NCBI GenBank assembly: GCA_025351565.1
Contig: JANXVR010000072.1
Coordinates: 1-56,679 of the forward strand
DNA from: Actinomycetes bacterium
GTDB taxonomy: Bacteria; Actinomycetota; UBA4738; HRBIN12
Direction of reading: 5' to 3'
Length of the DNA stretch: 56,679 nt
Shown here: piece after piece, positions 14,661 through 24,216 of the stretch
Numbering within the stretch: position 1 is the stretch's first letter
Layout of the letters: the number at the start of each line of letters is the position of its first letter
Made by a program: the position numbers and the translations under genes
Notes under the pieces: model-generated
What the model was told of the DNA's origin: nothing
Database searches by the model: none
What the model saw: the letters and a program-made list of their open reading frames with translations, nothing else

Positions 14661-16817
14661 GTGAGTATGTGTTCGAGTTGCGGCGCATCGAATGCGGACA
14701 AGTCTCGGTTCTGCGCGACCTGCGGGGCGGGCTTGGGATGGGTCTGCAGCCATTGCGGAGCGAACGCGCCCGAAGACGCTCGGTTCTGCCCGGCATGCGG
14801 AACGCGGGCAGGGGCCGAGGTCGACCCGGAGCGACAGCGGAAGGTGATCTCGGTGGTCTTCGCCGATCTCGTGGGCTACACCTCGCGGTCGGAGACCACC
14901 GACGCCGAAGACGTCCGCGAGCTGCTCGAGCACTACTACCAGCGCGTGAGCGCGGAGATCGAGCGCTTCGGCGGAACCGTCGAGAAGTTCATCGGCGACG
15001 CGGTGATGGCCGTGTTCGGCGCTCCCGTCGCCCGGGGTGACGACGCCGAGCGCGCTGTCCGCGCGGCCCTCCAGATCCCGGTGGTCGTCGCCGCGCTGAA
15101 CGAGGAACTGTCGGGGCCCGAGCTCCTGGTGCGCGTGGGCGTGAACACAGGCGAGGCCGTTGTAGAGCTCGATCCCACGTCGGAGAGAACCGCGCTCGTC
15201 GTGGGCGACATGGTGAACACCGCGTCACGACTCCAATCTGCTGCGCCGGTGGGGCGCGTGCTCGTGGGCGAGGAGACACACCGCGCCACACACCGAGCGA
15301 TCCGCTACGAGGACGTCGAGCCCATCATCGCGAAGAACAAGGCAGACCCGGTCCCCGCGTGGCTCGCCGTCGAGCCCTTGCGCGAAGACGGCCAGCGCCC
15401 CAGCGAGACGCCGTTCCTAGGGCGCGTGAGCGAGCTCGGCCTGCTCGACGATGTGTGGCACCGGGTGGTGAGCGGGCGGCGGGCGCACCTGGTCACGATC
15501 CTGGGCGAGCCGGGCATCGGCAAGAGCCGCATCGCGGCCGAGCTGGCGAACCAGATGGAGAGCTCCGGCGGCCGATGCCTGCTGGTGCGAGAGCTTCCCT
15601 ACACCCAGAGCGTCGGCTACGAGGCTTTCGGGCAGCTCGTGAAGGAGGTGGCGGGGGTCTTCGAGTTCGACGTCGACGCGACGGTGACCCAGAAGCTGGA
15701 GCACTCCCTTGCGGAGCTGGGGCTCGAAGACCCTGAAGTCGCGCAGCGGCTGGCCGTCTTCGTGGGGACGGCCGAGGCCGCCGCAGAGGATCGACGCGAG
15801 GTCTTCGACGCAGCCCGCCGCTTCGCAGAGGCGCTCGCGCATGACCAGCCCACCCTCCTCGTGTTCGACGATATCCACTGGGCCCACCCAAGCATGCTCG
15901 ACCTGATCGACTCACTGGCGGCCCGGATACGGGACACGCCGATCCTGCTCCTGTGCCTGGCCCGGCCCGAGCTGCTCGACATCCGGCCGATGTGGGGAGG
16001 CGGCCAGATCTCGTCGTTCACGATCCGCCTCGAGCCGTTGGGGACCGAGGAGTCGCATGCCCTGGCGGCGCAGCTCACGCCGGCGCTGGCCGGCGAGGTC
16101 GCGGCGCAGATCGAGGCGACCGCGGGCGGGAACCCACTGTTCATCGAGGAGCTGTCGTCCTGGGTCGCCGAGGGCGGTGATAGCGCGGTTCTTCCCACCA
16201 CCGTGAAGGCGATGATCGCGGCGCGGCTCGATGCTCTACCCAAGGACGAGCGATCGGTGCTGAACGATGCGGCCGTGGTGGGTAAGGTCTTCTGGCGTGG
16301 TGTGCTGGGCGGACTCGGCACGAACAGCGATGCGCTGGACGGTGCCTTGGAGTCTCTGGAATCACGCGACCTCATCCGGACCGACGCCTCCTCGACGGTC
16401 GAGGGCGACCGGGAGTACGCGTTCCGCCACATCCTGATCCGTGACGTCGCGTACTCGACCATCACGAAGAGCGACCGGCGCGACCGGCACCAGGCCGTTG
16501 CGCAGTACTTCGAGCAGGCGGTGCCGGAGGCCGACAGCATCGCCGCGATCCTCGCGTACCACTGGAAGGAGGCGGGGGATACGCAGCGGGCCGTCGGCTA
16601 CCTGCTCGCAGCGGCCGAACGCGCCGAGCGCGCCTGGGCGAACGCCGAGGCGGTGACACTATTCGAGGAGGCCCTCTCGCTGATCCCGAAGGACGAGGAG
16701 GAGCGGCGCCGCTCGATCAGTCTTCGCCGCGGCGTCGCCTGGTTCCGCTACGAACATTCGCAGGTGGACGAGGAGACCCTCCGACGTGCGGCGCGCACGG
16801 ATCCCGCTAGTTCGTGA
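14661..16817 (+). CDS. Zinc-ribbon / class III cyclase / AAA ATPase signalling protein, C-terminally short
   Basis: A 718-residue protein. Residues 1-50 contain two CxxC...CxxC zinc ribbons (CSSCGASNADKSRFCATC and CSHCGANAPEDARFCPAC). Residues about 60-235 are a class III cyclase with FADLVGYT, FIGDAVMAVFG and DMVNTASRL, so both metal aspartates and the Asn/Arg transition-state pair are present. Residues about 250-600 form an AAA/STAND ATPase with FLGRVSELGLL, Walker A GEPGIGKS and Walker B LLVFDDIHWAHP. A short TPR-like tail follows. Relatives usually carry several hundred more residues of TPR repeats; here the protein ends in the first repeats, its stop overlapping the convergent gene by 11 nt, which suggests C-terminal truncation. 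It starts GTG-AGT-ATG; either start is possible. Confidence 0.87.
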   Translation: MSMCSSCGASNADKSRFCATCGAGLGWVCSHCGANAPEDARFCPACGTRAGAEVDPERQRKVISVVFADLVGYTSRSETTDAEDVRELLEHYYQRVSAEIERFGGTVEKFIGDAVMAVFGAPVARGDDAERAVRAALQIPVVVAALNEELSGPELLVRVGVNTGEAVVELDPTSERTALVVGDMVNTASRLQSAAPVGRVLVGEETHRATHRAIRYEDVEPIIAKNKADPVPAWLAVEPLREDGQRPSETPFLGRVSELGLLDDVWHRVVSGRRAHLVTILGEPGIGKSRIAAELANQMESSGGRCLLVRELPYTQSVGYEAFGQLVKEVAGVFEFDVDATVTQKLEHSLAELGLEDPEVAQRLAVFVGTAEAAAEDRREVFDAARRFAEALAHDQPTLLVFDDIHWAHPSMLDLIDSLAARIRDTPILLLCLARPELLDIRPMWGGGQISSFTIRLEPLGTEESHALAAQLTPALAGEVAAQIEATAGGNPLFIEELSSWVAEGGDSAVLPTTVKAMIAARLDALPKDERSVLNDAAVVGKVFWRGVLGGLGTNSDALDGALESLESRDLIRTDASSTVEGDREYAFRHILIRDVAYSTITKSDRRDRHQAVAQYFEQAVPEADSIAAILAYHWKEAGDTQRAVGYLLAAAERAERAWANAEAVTLFEEALSLIPKDEEERRRSISLRRGVAWFRYEHSQVDEETLRRAARTDPASS

Positions 16818-17091
16818 AGTCTGACGGCGCGACGTCTCCGCCGATCTCGTAGATGACTTCGATCTGGTGTCCGCCCATCGCGTCGGCGTGCTCGCGCACG
16901 ATGGCTTCGTCCGGTGCGACGTAGATACAGAAGGTACGGACGGCCCCGTCGGGGCTCCCGACCACGTGGCTGTGCTCCCAGGTGATCTGGGTGAAATCGG
17001 TCTCGGTGAGCAACTTGCTCTTGCGCGCACGCAGCTCAAGATGCTCATCGTCGATATTGCCGAAGTTGCGCTGAACCAAGTATCGCGGCAT
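16807..17091 (-). CDS. DUF4242 (SCO4226-like nickel-binding) domain protein
   Basis: A small cytosolic alpha/beta protein of 94 residues. It begins MPRYLVQRNF and contains TWEHSHVVGSPDGAVRTFCI-YVAPDEAIVREHADAMG, characteristic of the DUF4242 ferredoxin-like fold; one Streptomyces member binds nickel. ATG at 17091 follows AAGGGAG. It converges on, and overlaps by 11 nt, the end of the cyclase/AAA gene. Role unknown. Confidence 0.8.
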   Translation of the reverse strand: MPRYLVQRNFGNIDDEHLELRARKSKLLTETDFTQITWEHSHVVGSPDGAVRTFCIYVAPDEAIVREHADAMGGHQIEVIYEIGGDVAPSDFTN

Positions 17092-17248
17092 GACTCCCTT
17101 TCGGCGGACAGCTGACCTTGAGTGGAACCCTATGCGCACGCAGGCCAACTGGTCAAGGGAGACGAGCCGCTGAAGTTGAACGTGGGAACAAGGGCCGCAT
17201 GCGTTGAAAACCGGGCTGCAGCCACCGGATCCGTCCCCTTTCACCCCT

Positions 17249-17902
17249 TCAACGATCCCGCCACTCGGCGCGCAGACCGAGGCGGCGGCGCTGTTGCGTG
17301 GCTGCGCCGGCGTCGTGGAAGTCGCCGCGCGCCTCAAGGTTGGCGGAGACGCGTTCGCGATGATCTGCGGGGTTGTGGTCGTCGTACTTGAACTTGGCGA
17401 GCACATCGAGGATATGCAGACGCAATCCTCGGATCCCGGGAAGCATGCGTCCGTAGGGTGGTTCCTCGGTCTCCACGGGCGCGTGGCCACCCTCAGGCTG
17501 GATGTGAGCGAACTGCGTGCGCAGCAGCGCAGCCTTGTCCTCTGGGTCGTCGACGATCTCCGGGCGACAGATGAACTGCACCGTGGCGTAATAGCTCGTT
17601 GGGACCCCGTCTTCATCGGCGCCTCCGGCCTTGGCTCGCCACGTGCTGGGGATGTACGCGTAGTCGCCTACGACCGTGAAGCGCACCTCCTTCGTCGCTT
17701 GGAGATGAGGCCACACGGGGTTTGGGGTCGCCAGGTGCATCCAGAGGTCCTCGCCCTCCAGGACGGCGTGCGACGGGATGGCAAGCGGTGCATGTGAAGG
17801 ATCGGCGTTGTTCACGATCAGTTGGCCGAACAGGGCGGTGGTACCGAGCCAATCCCGCCATTCATCGTCGCTGACCGCAGCGTCCCAGGGGTGCACGAGC
17901 AT
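17249..17902 (-). CDS. FMN-binding negative regulator, PaiB family
   Basis: A 217-residue split-barrel flavin-fold protein, full length. It opens MLVHPWDAAVSDDEW and shows TTALFGQLIVNNADPSHAPL, AIPSHAVLEGEDLWMHLATPNP and FTVVGDYAYIPSTW, typical of PaiB. PaiB proteins were named for effects on sporulation and protease genes in Bacillus, but most are probably FMN- or heme-binding enzymes. ATG at 17902 has AAGGAGAAGACAG upstream; the longer frame to 18148 is not supported. It appears monocistronic. Confidence 0.88.
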   Translation of the reverse strand: MLVHPWDAAVSDDEWRDWLGTTALFGQLIVNNADPSHAPLAIPSHAVLEGEDLWMHLATPNPVWPHLQATKEVRFTVVGDYAYIPSTWRAKAGGADEDGVPTSYYATVQFICRPEIVDDPEDKAALLRTQFAHIQPEGGHAPVETEEPPYGRMLPGIRGLRLHILDVLAKFKYDDHNPADHRERVSANLEARGDFHDAGAATQQRRRLGLRAEWRDR

Positions 17903-18102
17903 CTGTCTTCTCCTTTGTGTTTCCGACCACTCTATGGCGCGGAGACCGGAGACAGCAGGTTCGGGTGGACTCTCCGAACGGCGCGCTCGATGAACGCATT
18001 CGTTGACGACGGCCGAACCTACGATCATGCTCCTCACGCTCTTGCGTTCCGCCTGAGTGTGCGTCTCCGGCCACACCACTGAACCGGCCCGCCTGCCCGC
18101 TG

Positions 18103-19623
18103 CTAGGCGGGGCGCTCGAGCATCCGCCACGCGCGGAGCGCAAGCCACACATCGACCAGATCGCCCATCTTCGTGACGTCCTGACCCGTCAGGTCGGCGA
18201 ACCGTCGCAGCCGGTATGCCAGCGTGTTCGGATGGACGTGCAGGGCGCGGGCTGCGCTGCCGGTACTACGGTCCTGCGCCAGCCAAACCTCGACCGAACG
18301 CACCAGCTCGGTGCGGTGGTTGCGGTCGTAGTCGATCGCCGACCCCAATATCCGCTGGACAACCTCGTGCTGCGCCGTAGCGCCGGCGGGCATCCATCCG
18401 ACGTCCCGCTCATCGTCTGCACGAACGATCCGCTCGTTCAGGTCGATGGCGCGGAATAACGCCCATCGCGCCTCGCGCCGGGCCGTCGCGAAGCCGGCCA
18501 TCGCCGCGAAGCCGCGACTCACCCCCAGACGGATCCCGTCGATGGAGCTCATCATCCTCAGTGGTGCCGATCCATCAGGCACGAGCACGTACAGCTCGCC
18601 CAACGACAGCATGAGATGCGGTTCGCCGAGTTGGGAGAGAGTCCGGGCAACCGCCTGGTCATCCGGCGACGCCGTGTCCGCGCCGACGGCGATGAGCTGC
18701 AGGTCATCGCCACCGGCGAATCCTGCGAGCTCGAGTCGATTCGCGGCCGAGCCGGGGTCGAGCGTCCCGGCCAGCAGTTCGGCCAAGGTCTCGGCCCCTT
18801 CTCGGCGACGGAACTCGTAGTCGCCCAGGCGGGTCGCGATCCGAAGCGCCGCGATCGTGGCGATGTGCTGCACCGCGGCGAGCCCCATCTGTGAGGTGGT
18901 ACCCGTTCGCGGCGTCGCCACGAGATACCCCTGCACATGGCCCGCCGCGGGGAGCGTCACGGCATATCCCTCTGCGATCCGTGGTGGTGACTCGTCGGTC
19001 TCCGGCAATCGCTCGACGATCTCGGCCGGGGGCGCCGGGACGCCGTCGATCAGCGGGCGTCCTGCGCGCGAGCAGACGGCAAGCCGGTACCCGGACAACT
19101 CCTCCAACCGGGCGAACAGATCTCGGTTCCCCAGCTGTTCGGCGGCGACGTTGCGGAGCGTGCCGAAGAGCCGGAGCAGCGTCGCAAGGCGGGCCTGCGC
19201 GCCGACCTGCGTGTGGGCCGCCACCTCCTGAGCGATGGCGATGAACGGCACCTGCAGCGAGATCGTGACCAGAGGGAACCCACGGACATCCGCCTCCTCG
19301 CGCATCCCCTCCGAGAGGATCGGCGCGAAGAGCTCGTCGGAAACGGCCAGGGCCGCGACGCCTCCATCGTCGAGGAGCGCTATGTAGGCCCGTTGTTCGT
19401 CCGGGTCCTGCGGGACGGCGAGTCCGATCGTCATCAAGAGTTCTGACCCCTGCAGCCACGGCGTGGGATCAGCGAGTTCACTCACGTGCGCCCAGGACAC
19501 GCGTCGGTCCGACCCTGCTGCTCCTGCGACCAGCGTCATCCCGAGGGTGGGTGTGGCCACCAGCTCGGCCACGGTCGGCCCCACGGTCGTCGTATCGCGA
19601 AGGGTGCTCCCGGTTTCTGCCAT
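18103..19623 (-). CDS. PucR family transcriptional regulator
   Basis: About 506 residues. The N-terminal PucR domain (about residues 10-130) includes VSELADPTPWLQGSELLMTI; a central GGDEF-like/GAF-like region follows; the C-terminal helix-turn-helix (PucR C-terminal type) reads GSAARALHVHPNTLAYRLRR near residue 465. PucR proteins sense purine or related nitrogen metabolites and control catabolic operons. It is divergent from the permease/ureohydrolase/amidase operon with a gap of about 125 nt, so it is the likely regulator of that operon. The start is uncertain: ATGs at 19623 and 19638 and TTG at 19662 are all in frame, none with a strong Shine-Dalgarno sequence. Confidence 0.88.
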   Translation of the reverse strand: MAETGSTLRDTTTVGPTVAELVATPTLGMTLVAGAAGSDRRVSWAHVSELADPTPWLQGSELLMTIGLAVPQDPDEQRAYIALLDDGGVAALAVSDELFAPILSEGMREEADVRGFPLVTISLQVPFIAIAQEVAAHTQVGAQARLATLLRLFGTLRNVAAEQLGNRDLFARLEELSGYRLAVCSRAGRPLIDGVPAPPAEIVERLPETDESPPRIAEGYAVTLPAAGHVQGYLVATPRTGTTSQMGLAAVQHIATIAALRIATRLGDYEFRRREGAETLAELLAGTLDPGSAANRLELAGFAGGDDLQLIAVGADTASPDDQAVARTLSQLGEPHLMLSLGELYVLVPDGSAPLRMMSSIDGIRLGVSRGFAAMAGFATARREARWALFRAIDLNERIVRADDERDVGWMPAGATAQHEVVQRILGSAIDYDRNHRTELVRSVEVWLAQDRSTGSAARALHVHPNTLAYRLRRFADLTGQDVTKMGDLVDVWLALRAWRMLERPA

Positions 19624-19748
19624 GTGGTTCGCCACCATGTCACGGGCGGCTTTTGTGGTCAAAACCGATAGACACAGCCCGCGCCTGCGGCGAAGGATGC
19701 AGAGTCATCCCGGGCCAGCTCGGTGCGGGGACGACGGGAGGGGGCTGC

Positions 19749-21317
19749 ATGGCTGCGACGGGGGCGAAGGCTGCGACGTCTGCGATCGAGGTTCGCTCGA
19801 TCGACTGGGTACCCGAGGACGAACGGCACGGGAAGGTCTGGCAGCAGGGACCCTTCTGGTTCCTCGGGAACTTCCAGTTCTTCACTCTGGCACTCGGGTT
19901 CACCGGGCCGCTCGTTGGGCTGTCGCTGTTGTGGAGTTTCGTCGCAGGCGCGCTGGGGATCCTGTTCGGCACGGTGTTCATGGCTCTGCACGCGACGCAG
20001 GGACCTCGTCTCGGCCTGCCGCAGATGATCCAGTCGCGGGCGCAATTCGGGTACCGCGGGGCGATCGTGGTCCTGTTCGGGTCTCTCTTCACGTTCATGG
20101 CCTTCAACGTCGTGGACCAGTTGCTGATCGCCGCGGGCGTTGAGGGCATCTTCGGGTGGAACTCGACGGCCGTGGCGATCGTGGCGACCGCGGTGGGGGC
20201 GCTGCTCGCTGTCTTCGGCCACGATTGGCTTCACCGGGCGTTCCGGATCCTGCTCTACATCTCCGTGCCGGTGTTCCTCCTCCTCACTATCGGGGTGCTG
20301 ACCGGCAACGCCGGCAAGACCACCGCGGCGCCGGGACTCGGATTCAACTTCGTGGGATTCATGGTGATGTTCACGGTGGCCGCGGGCTACAACATCACGT
20401 ATGCCCCGTACGTTTCGGACTACTCCCGGTACCTGCCCAGGAACACGCCTCGCGGCCCACTCATCGCCTCGGTGTTCTTCGGCGCCTCGGGCTCACCCCT
20501 CTGGTTGATCCCGCTCGGCGCCTACCTCGCCTCCCGGCTGGGAGCCATAGACCCGTTGGTGGCCCTCCGCGATGCCGGCGACGCGTTCTTCAAGCCGCTC
20601 GGCACGATCGCAGCGATCATGTCCGTGCTGGCACTGGTTGCGACGATGGGGATCAACGGGTACAGCGCGATGCTCTCCGTCGTGACCGGCATCGACTGCT
20701 TCAAGAAGGTCGAACCGACGGCGCGTATCCGTGTGGTAACGATCGTCGTCCTTGCAGCGGTGTGGTGCGGCGCTGCGTTCGCATTCTCGACGAACGCACT
20801 CACCGCGTTGTCGAACTCGTTGATCCTGATGCTCTATCTCCTGGTGCCCTGGACGGCCATCAACCTCGTCGACTTCTTCTTGGTCCGCCACGGGGCGTAC
20901 TCGGTGATGGACATCTTCAAGTCCGATGGCATCTACGGCGCTTGGTCGGCGCGCGGTCTCGTTACGTACTTCGTGTCCATCGCGTCCATGCTCCCGTTCA
21001 TCGTATTGCTGGCACCATCTGAAGGAACTTCCCCCTACACCGGTTTCCTGGCGACGAAGCTCAACGGCGTTGACTATTCAGCGATCGTCGGCTTGCTCGT
21101 CGCAAGTGTTCTCTACTTCCTGCTCGCGCGGACCCGTGACCAATCTTCCGAGGCGGGCGCCATCCAGCGAAGCGAACAGCAGCTCGGCGTCCTGACGGCG
21201 GCAGAGGCGGCGGGGCACGAGCGGGGCATCCCGATGGAGGAGGCGCCTACGCCGGAGCGCGGCGTTCCAGACCCGGAGGAGACACCCGACCAGCCTCACG
21301 GTGGAGGGAGCGTTTGA
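19749..21317 (+). CDS. NCS1 family nucleobase/allantoin-type permease
   Basis: A 522-residue polytopic membrane protein with about 12 predicted helices. It begins with a soluble [20 protein letters not shown] segment followed by [20 protein letters not shown], the hallmark of the cytosine/purine/uracil/thiamine/allantoin permeases, and contains [23 protein letters not shown] at 19749 follows GGGAGGGGGCTGC. It is the first gene of an operon with an agmatinase-family enzyme, overlapping it by 4 nt, an amidase and a SnoaL-like protein. Its substrate is probably a nitrogen-rich compound later hydrolysed by those enzymes (inference). Confidence 0.9.
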   Translation: MAATGAKAATSAIEVRSIDWVPEDERHGKVWQQGPFWFLGNFQFFTLALGFTGPLVGLSLLWSFVAGALGILFGTVFMALHATQGPRLGLPQMIQSRAQFGYRGAIVVLFGSLFTFMAFNVVDQLLIAAGVEGIFGWNSTAVAIVATAVGALLAVFGHDWLHRAFRILLYISVPVFLLLTIGVLTGNAGKTTAAPGLGFNFVGFMVMFTVAAGYNITYAPYVSDYSRYLPRNTPRGPLIASVFFGASGSPLWLIPLGAYLASRLGAIDPLVALRDAGDAFFKPLGTIAAIMSVLALVATMGINGYSAMLSVVTGIDCFKKVEPTARIRVVTIVVLAAVWCGAAFAFSTNALTALSNSLILMLYLLVPWTAINLVDFFLVRHGAYSVMDIFKSDGIYGAWSARGLVTYFVSIASMLPFIVLLAPSEGTSPYTGFLATKLNGVDYSAIVGLLVASVLYFLLARTRDQSSEAGAIQRSEQQLGVLTAAEAAGHERGIPMEEAPTPERGVPDPEETPDQPHGGGSV

Positions 21318-22306
21318 GGCCGAACCTGGTGGGCGGCGGCGAGCAGATGCCCGAGGACGCACGCGCGGCCCCCAGGGGTCCGGTCGACGCGACCGTCGTT
21401 CCGCGGTTCGCAGGGCCGGCGACATTCGCCCGGCTCCCGCGTCGGGATGAGGTCGAACGCTGTGAGGTAGCCATCGTCGGGGTGCCGTTCGACGCGGGGG
21501 TGACGTATCGGCCGGGCGCGCGGTTCGGCCCGGGCGCGATCCGCGCAGGTTCGAAGTTGCTTCGTCCCTACCACCCGGGTCTGGACGTGGAGCCGTTCGG
21601 CGTGCAACAGGTCGCCGACGCCGGCGACATCGCGTGCAACCCGTTCGACATCGGCGAGGCTATCTCGACGATCGAACGCGGGGCGACCGAACTCCTGGGC
21701 GATGTCGGGAAGCTCGTGACGATCGGCGGCGATCACACGATCGCGCTACCGCTGCTGCGGGCCACCCGTGCGAAGTTCGGGGAGGTCGCACTGGTCCATT
21801 TCGATGCGCACCTCGACACGTGGGATACGTATTTCGGGGCGCCCTACACCCATGGGACGCCGTTCCGTCGGGCCGCCGAGGAGGGGTTGTTCGTTTCGGA
21901 TCACTCCGCACACGTGGGTATCCGTGGCCCGTTGTATGCCCGAACCGATCTCTCGAGCGACGAGGAGCTCGGCTTCACGATCGTCTCGAGCGCCGACTAC
22001 GCACGGACCCCCATCGACGATATCGCTGCGCGGCTGCGGGCGCGTGTCGGCGACGCGCCGGTCTACATCTCGGTCGACGTGGACGTGATGGATCCCGCGC
22101 ATGCCCCGGGAACCGGAACTCCGGAGGCGGGGGGGCTCACCAGCCGTGAGCTGCTGCTCACGTTGCGCGCCCTGGACGGGCTCCAGATCGTCGGCGCCGA
22201 CGTGGTCGAAGTCTCTCCGGCTTACGATCACGCGGAGCTCACCACGATCGCCGCATCCCACGTTGTCTACGAGCTACTCGCCTTGATGGCCCGGATGGAC
22301 GGCTGA
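21314..22306 (+). CDS. Agmatinase-family ureohydrolase
   Basis: A 330-residue binuclear manganese (or nickel) hydrolase of the arginase/agmatinase superfamily. Metal-ligand motifs are complete: GGDHT near 140, FDAHLDT near 161 and [19 protein letters not shown] near 252. The family splits guanidino compounds (agmatine, guanidinobutyrate, guanidine) to urea plus an amine. The TTG start at 21314 overlaps the permease stop as TTGA and has GGAGGGAG just upstream; ATG at 21347 is an alternative. The PucR/NCS1/amidase context suggests a non-arginine nitrogen compound as substrate rather than polyamine metabolism. Confidence 0.9.
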   Translation: MRPNLVGGGEQMPEDARAAPRGPVDATVVPRFAGPATFARLPRRDEVERCEVAIVGVPFDAGVTYRPGARFGPGAIRAGSKLLRPYHPGLDVEPFGVQQVADAGDIACNPFDIGEAISTIERGATELLGDVGKLVTIGGDHTIALPLLRATRAKFGEVALVHFDAHLDTWDTYFGAPYTHGTPFRRAAEEGLFVSDHSAHVGIRGPLYARTDLSSDEELGFTIVSSADYARTPIDDIAARLRARVGDAPVYISVDVDVMDPAHAPGTGTPEAGGLTSRELLLTLRALDGLQIVGADVVEVSPAYDHAELTTIAASHVVYELLALMARMDG

Positions 22307-22308
22307 CC

Positions 22309-23697
22309 GTGGGCCTGGCCGAGTTTGCCGCGCGCGTTGCCGCGCGCGAGATCTCCGCGCGCGAGATGGTTCAGGAAGCCCTCGATCGGATCGAACGGCT
22401 GGACGGGGATCTGCACGCCGTCGTGGCGCTGCGCGAGGAAGCGCATGCGGACGCGCGCGCGCTCGACGATGCCATCGCGGCCGGTGCACCAGCGGGGCCG
22501 CTCGCCGGACTCCCCGTGTTGGTGAAGGACGTCACCGACGTTAAAGGGATGCGGACGACCTTCGGTTCGCAGTGGTTCTCCGATGCGCCCACGGCGACAC
22601 GGGATGGCCTCGTGCCCGCGCGTCTGCGCGCGGCCGGCGCGATCATCGTCGGCAAGACCAACACGCCCGAGTTCGCGACGGAGGCGTTCGCCTCGAACCT
22701 GGTGTTCGGCACCACCGGCAATCCGTGGCGGCTCGACGCCTCTCCCGGTGGGTCTAGCGGCGGATCCTCGGCCGCACTCGCCTCCGGGATGGTGCCGATC
22801 GCCACCGCGGCCGATGGGGGAGGGTCGGTGCGGATCCCGGCGGCCTGGTGCGGGTTGGTCGGCCTCAAGCCGACGAACGGCGTGATCGGCCGAGATCCGG
22901 TCCCTGATTGGATCGACTTCTCGACCGATGGGCCGATGGGCGCGTCCGTTGCCGATCTCCGATCGCTGCTCGCGGTGATGGCCGGCCCTGTGCCGGGGGA
23001 TCCGACGGCGCTGCCGGAGCAACCACCCAAGACGGCCGCGCCCACCAAGCTGTTCGCGATCGAACGGTGGGCGGCCTGGGGCCCGCTGCCTCCCGATGTT
23101 GCGAGCATGTTCGATCGTGCGGTTGCTCGCCTTCAGGACGTGATGGCTCTGGAGGTCGAACGTCTCGATGCGTCCCGCCTATTCGGCGAGGCGAACCTCG
23201 ACGAGGACTGGTTCTCTCTGGCCGGGGCCGAGCACGCGCATCGCTTCGGGCGCGAGCGGATCGAAACTGCCGGCGATCAGCTACACCCCTGCGCCCGTGC
23301 GTTCCTCGAGGCCGGGCTGGAGGTCTCGTTGGAGGGATACCTGGCGGCCCGCAGACGCCGGTTCGACTACGTTCGCGTGCTGGATGAGCTGCTGGGCCAG
23401 GGCGGACTCATCTGTTCGCCCGTCATGGCGATCGCGTCGTGTCCGGCCGACGGGGTCATGCCGGGCGCGGATGCGCCGGGCCTGCCCGTTGACGCCTACG
23501 GGACCCAGGCGCAGAACATGACGGGCCATCCCGGGATCTCGGTGCCCGCCGGGCGTTCGTCCGATGGTGTGCCGTTCGGCCTGCAGATCACCGGACCACG
23601 GTTCTGCGACCGGATGTTGCTCGATGTCGCCGAGGCCTGGGAGCGGGCCGAGCCCTGGCCCCTGGTTGCCGACGGCTATGCCCCGTTCGACCTATAG
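22309..23697 (+). CDS. Amidase signature family hydrolase
   Basis: A 462-residue amidase with the Ser-cisSer-Lys triad regions: lysine in LPVLVKDVTDVKGM (about residue 72) and serines in SPGGSSGGSSAALASG (about 147-162), followed by GGGSVRIPAAWCGLVGLKPT. The first 40 residues contain repeated GCCGCGCGCG DNA words encoding AARVAAREISAREM. It starts with GTG 2 nt after the ureohydrolase stop, so the two are translationally coupled. It probably hydrolyses an amide or ureido intermediate from the same pathway (inference). Confidence 0.9.
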   Translation: MGLAEFAARVAAREISAREMVQEALDRIERLDGDLHAVVALREEAHADARALDDAIAAGAPAGPLAGLPVLVKDVTDVKGMRTTFGSQWFSDAPTATRDGLVPARLRAAGAIIVGKTNTPEFATEAFASNLVFGTTGNPWRLDASPGGSSGGSSAALASGMVPIATAADGGGSVRIPAAWCGLVGLKPTNGVIGRDPVPDWIDFSTDGPMGASVADLRSLLAVMAGPVPGDPTALPEQPPKTAAPTKLFAIERWAAWGPLPPDVASMFDRAVARLQDVMALEVERLDASRLFGEANLDEDWFSLAGAEHAHRFGRERIETAGDQLHPCARAFLEAGLEVSLEGYLAARRRRFDYVRVLDELLGQGGLICSPVMAIASCPADGVMPGADAPGLPVDAYGTQAQNMTGHPGISVPAGRSSDGVPFGLQITGPRFCDRMLLDVAEAWERAEPWPLVADGYAPFDL

Positions 23698-23706
23698 GAG
23701 GTATCG

Positions 23707-24099
23707 ATGGACACTGAGGTGAGGGAAGCCGTCGACTCGCTCGTGGCAGCGTTCGGCGAAGGTCGGCTCGAGGACTACTTCGGCTCGTTCGCGCCGGATG
23801 CGACGTTCGTCTTCTACACGTCGCCCATGCGGCTGATGTCGGCGGGGGAGTATCGGACGCTGTGGGACCGGTGGGTCACCGAGGACGCGTTCCGTGTCGT
23901 GGCGTGCCGAACCTATGACACCAACGTGCAACGCTTCGATGACATCGCGGTGGTAACGCACTCGGTTCAGACGCAGATCTCGACCAACGACGGTGAGGAC
24001 ACGCTCGACGAACGCGAGACCATCGTGTTCGCCCGCGGCGCAGACGGCCGCTGGCGCGGCGTGCATGAGCACCTGTCGCCGAAGCCCTCGGACGACTGA
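23707..24099 (+). CDS. SnoaL/NTF2-like protein
   Basis: A 130-residue alpha+beta cone protein: EVREAVDSLVAAFGEGRLED-YFGSFAPDATFVFY is the classic SnoaL opening, and GRWRGVHEHLSP the closing strand. Such proteins act as small isomerases, hydrolases or binding partners. ATG at 23707 is preceded by TAGGAGGTATCG, a strong ribosome-binding site, 9 nt after the amidase stop, so it is the last gene of the PucR-linked operon. Confidence 0.85.
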   Translation: MDTEVREAVDSLVAAFGEGRLEDYFGSFAPDATFVFYTSPMRLMSAGEYRTLWDRWVTEDAFRVVACRTYDTNVQRFDDIAVVTHSVQTQISTNDGEDTLDERETIVFARGADGRWRGVHEHLSPKPSDD

Positions 24100-24216
24100 A
24101 TCAGGCCGTTCTGAGAACACCCCACGGATGGATATGGCCGTGACCTGCGCTGGCGGGGATGGGGGGTCGTGCGCCTCCCGGCTCGGCAGATGTGCCGCAG
24201 AGGTGCCGATGGTCGC

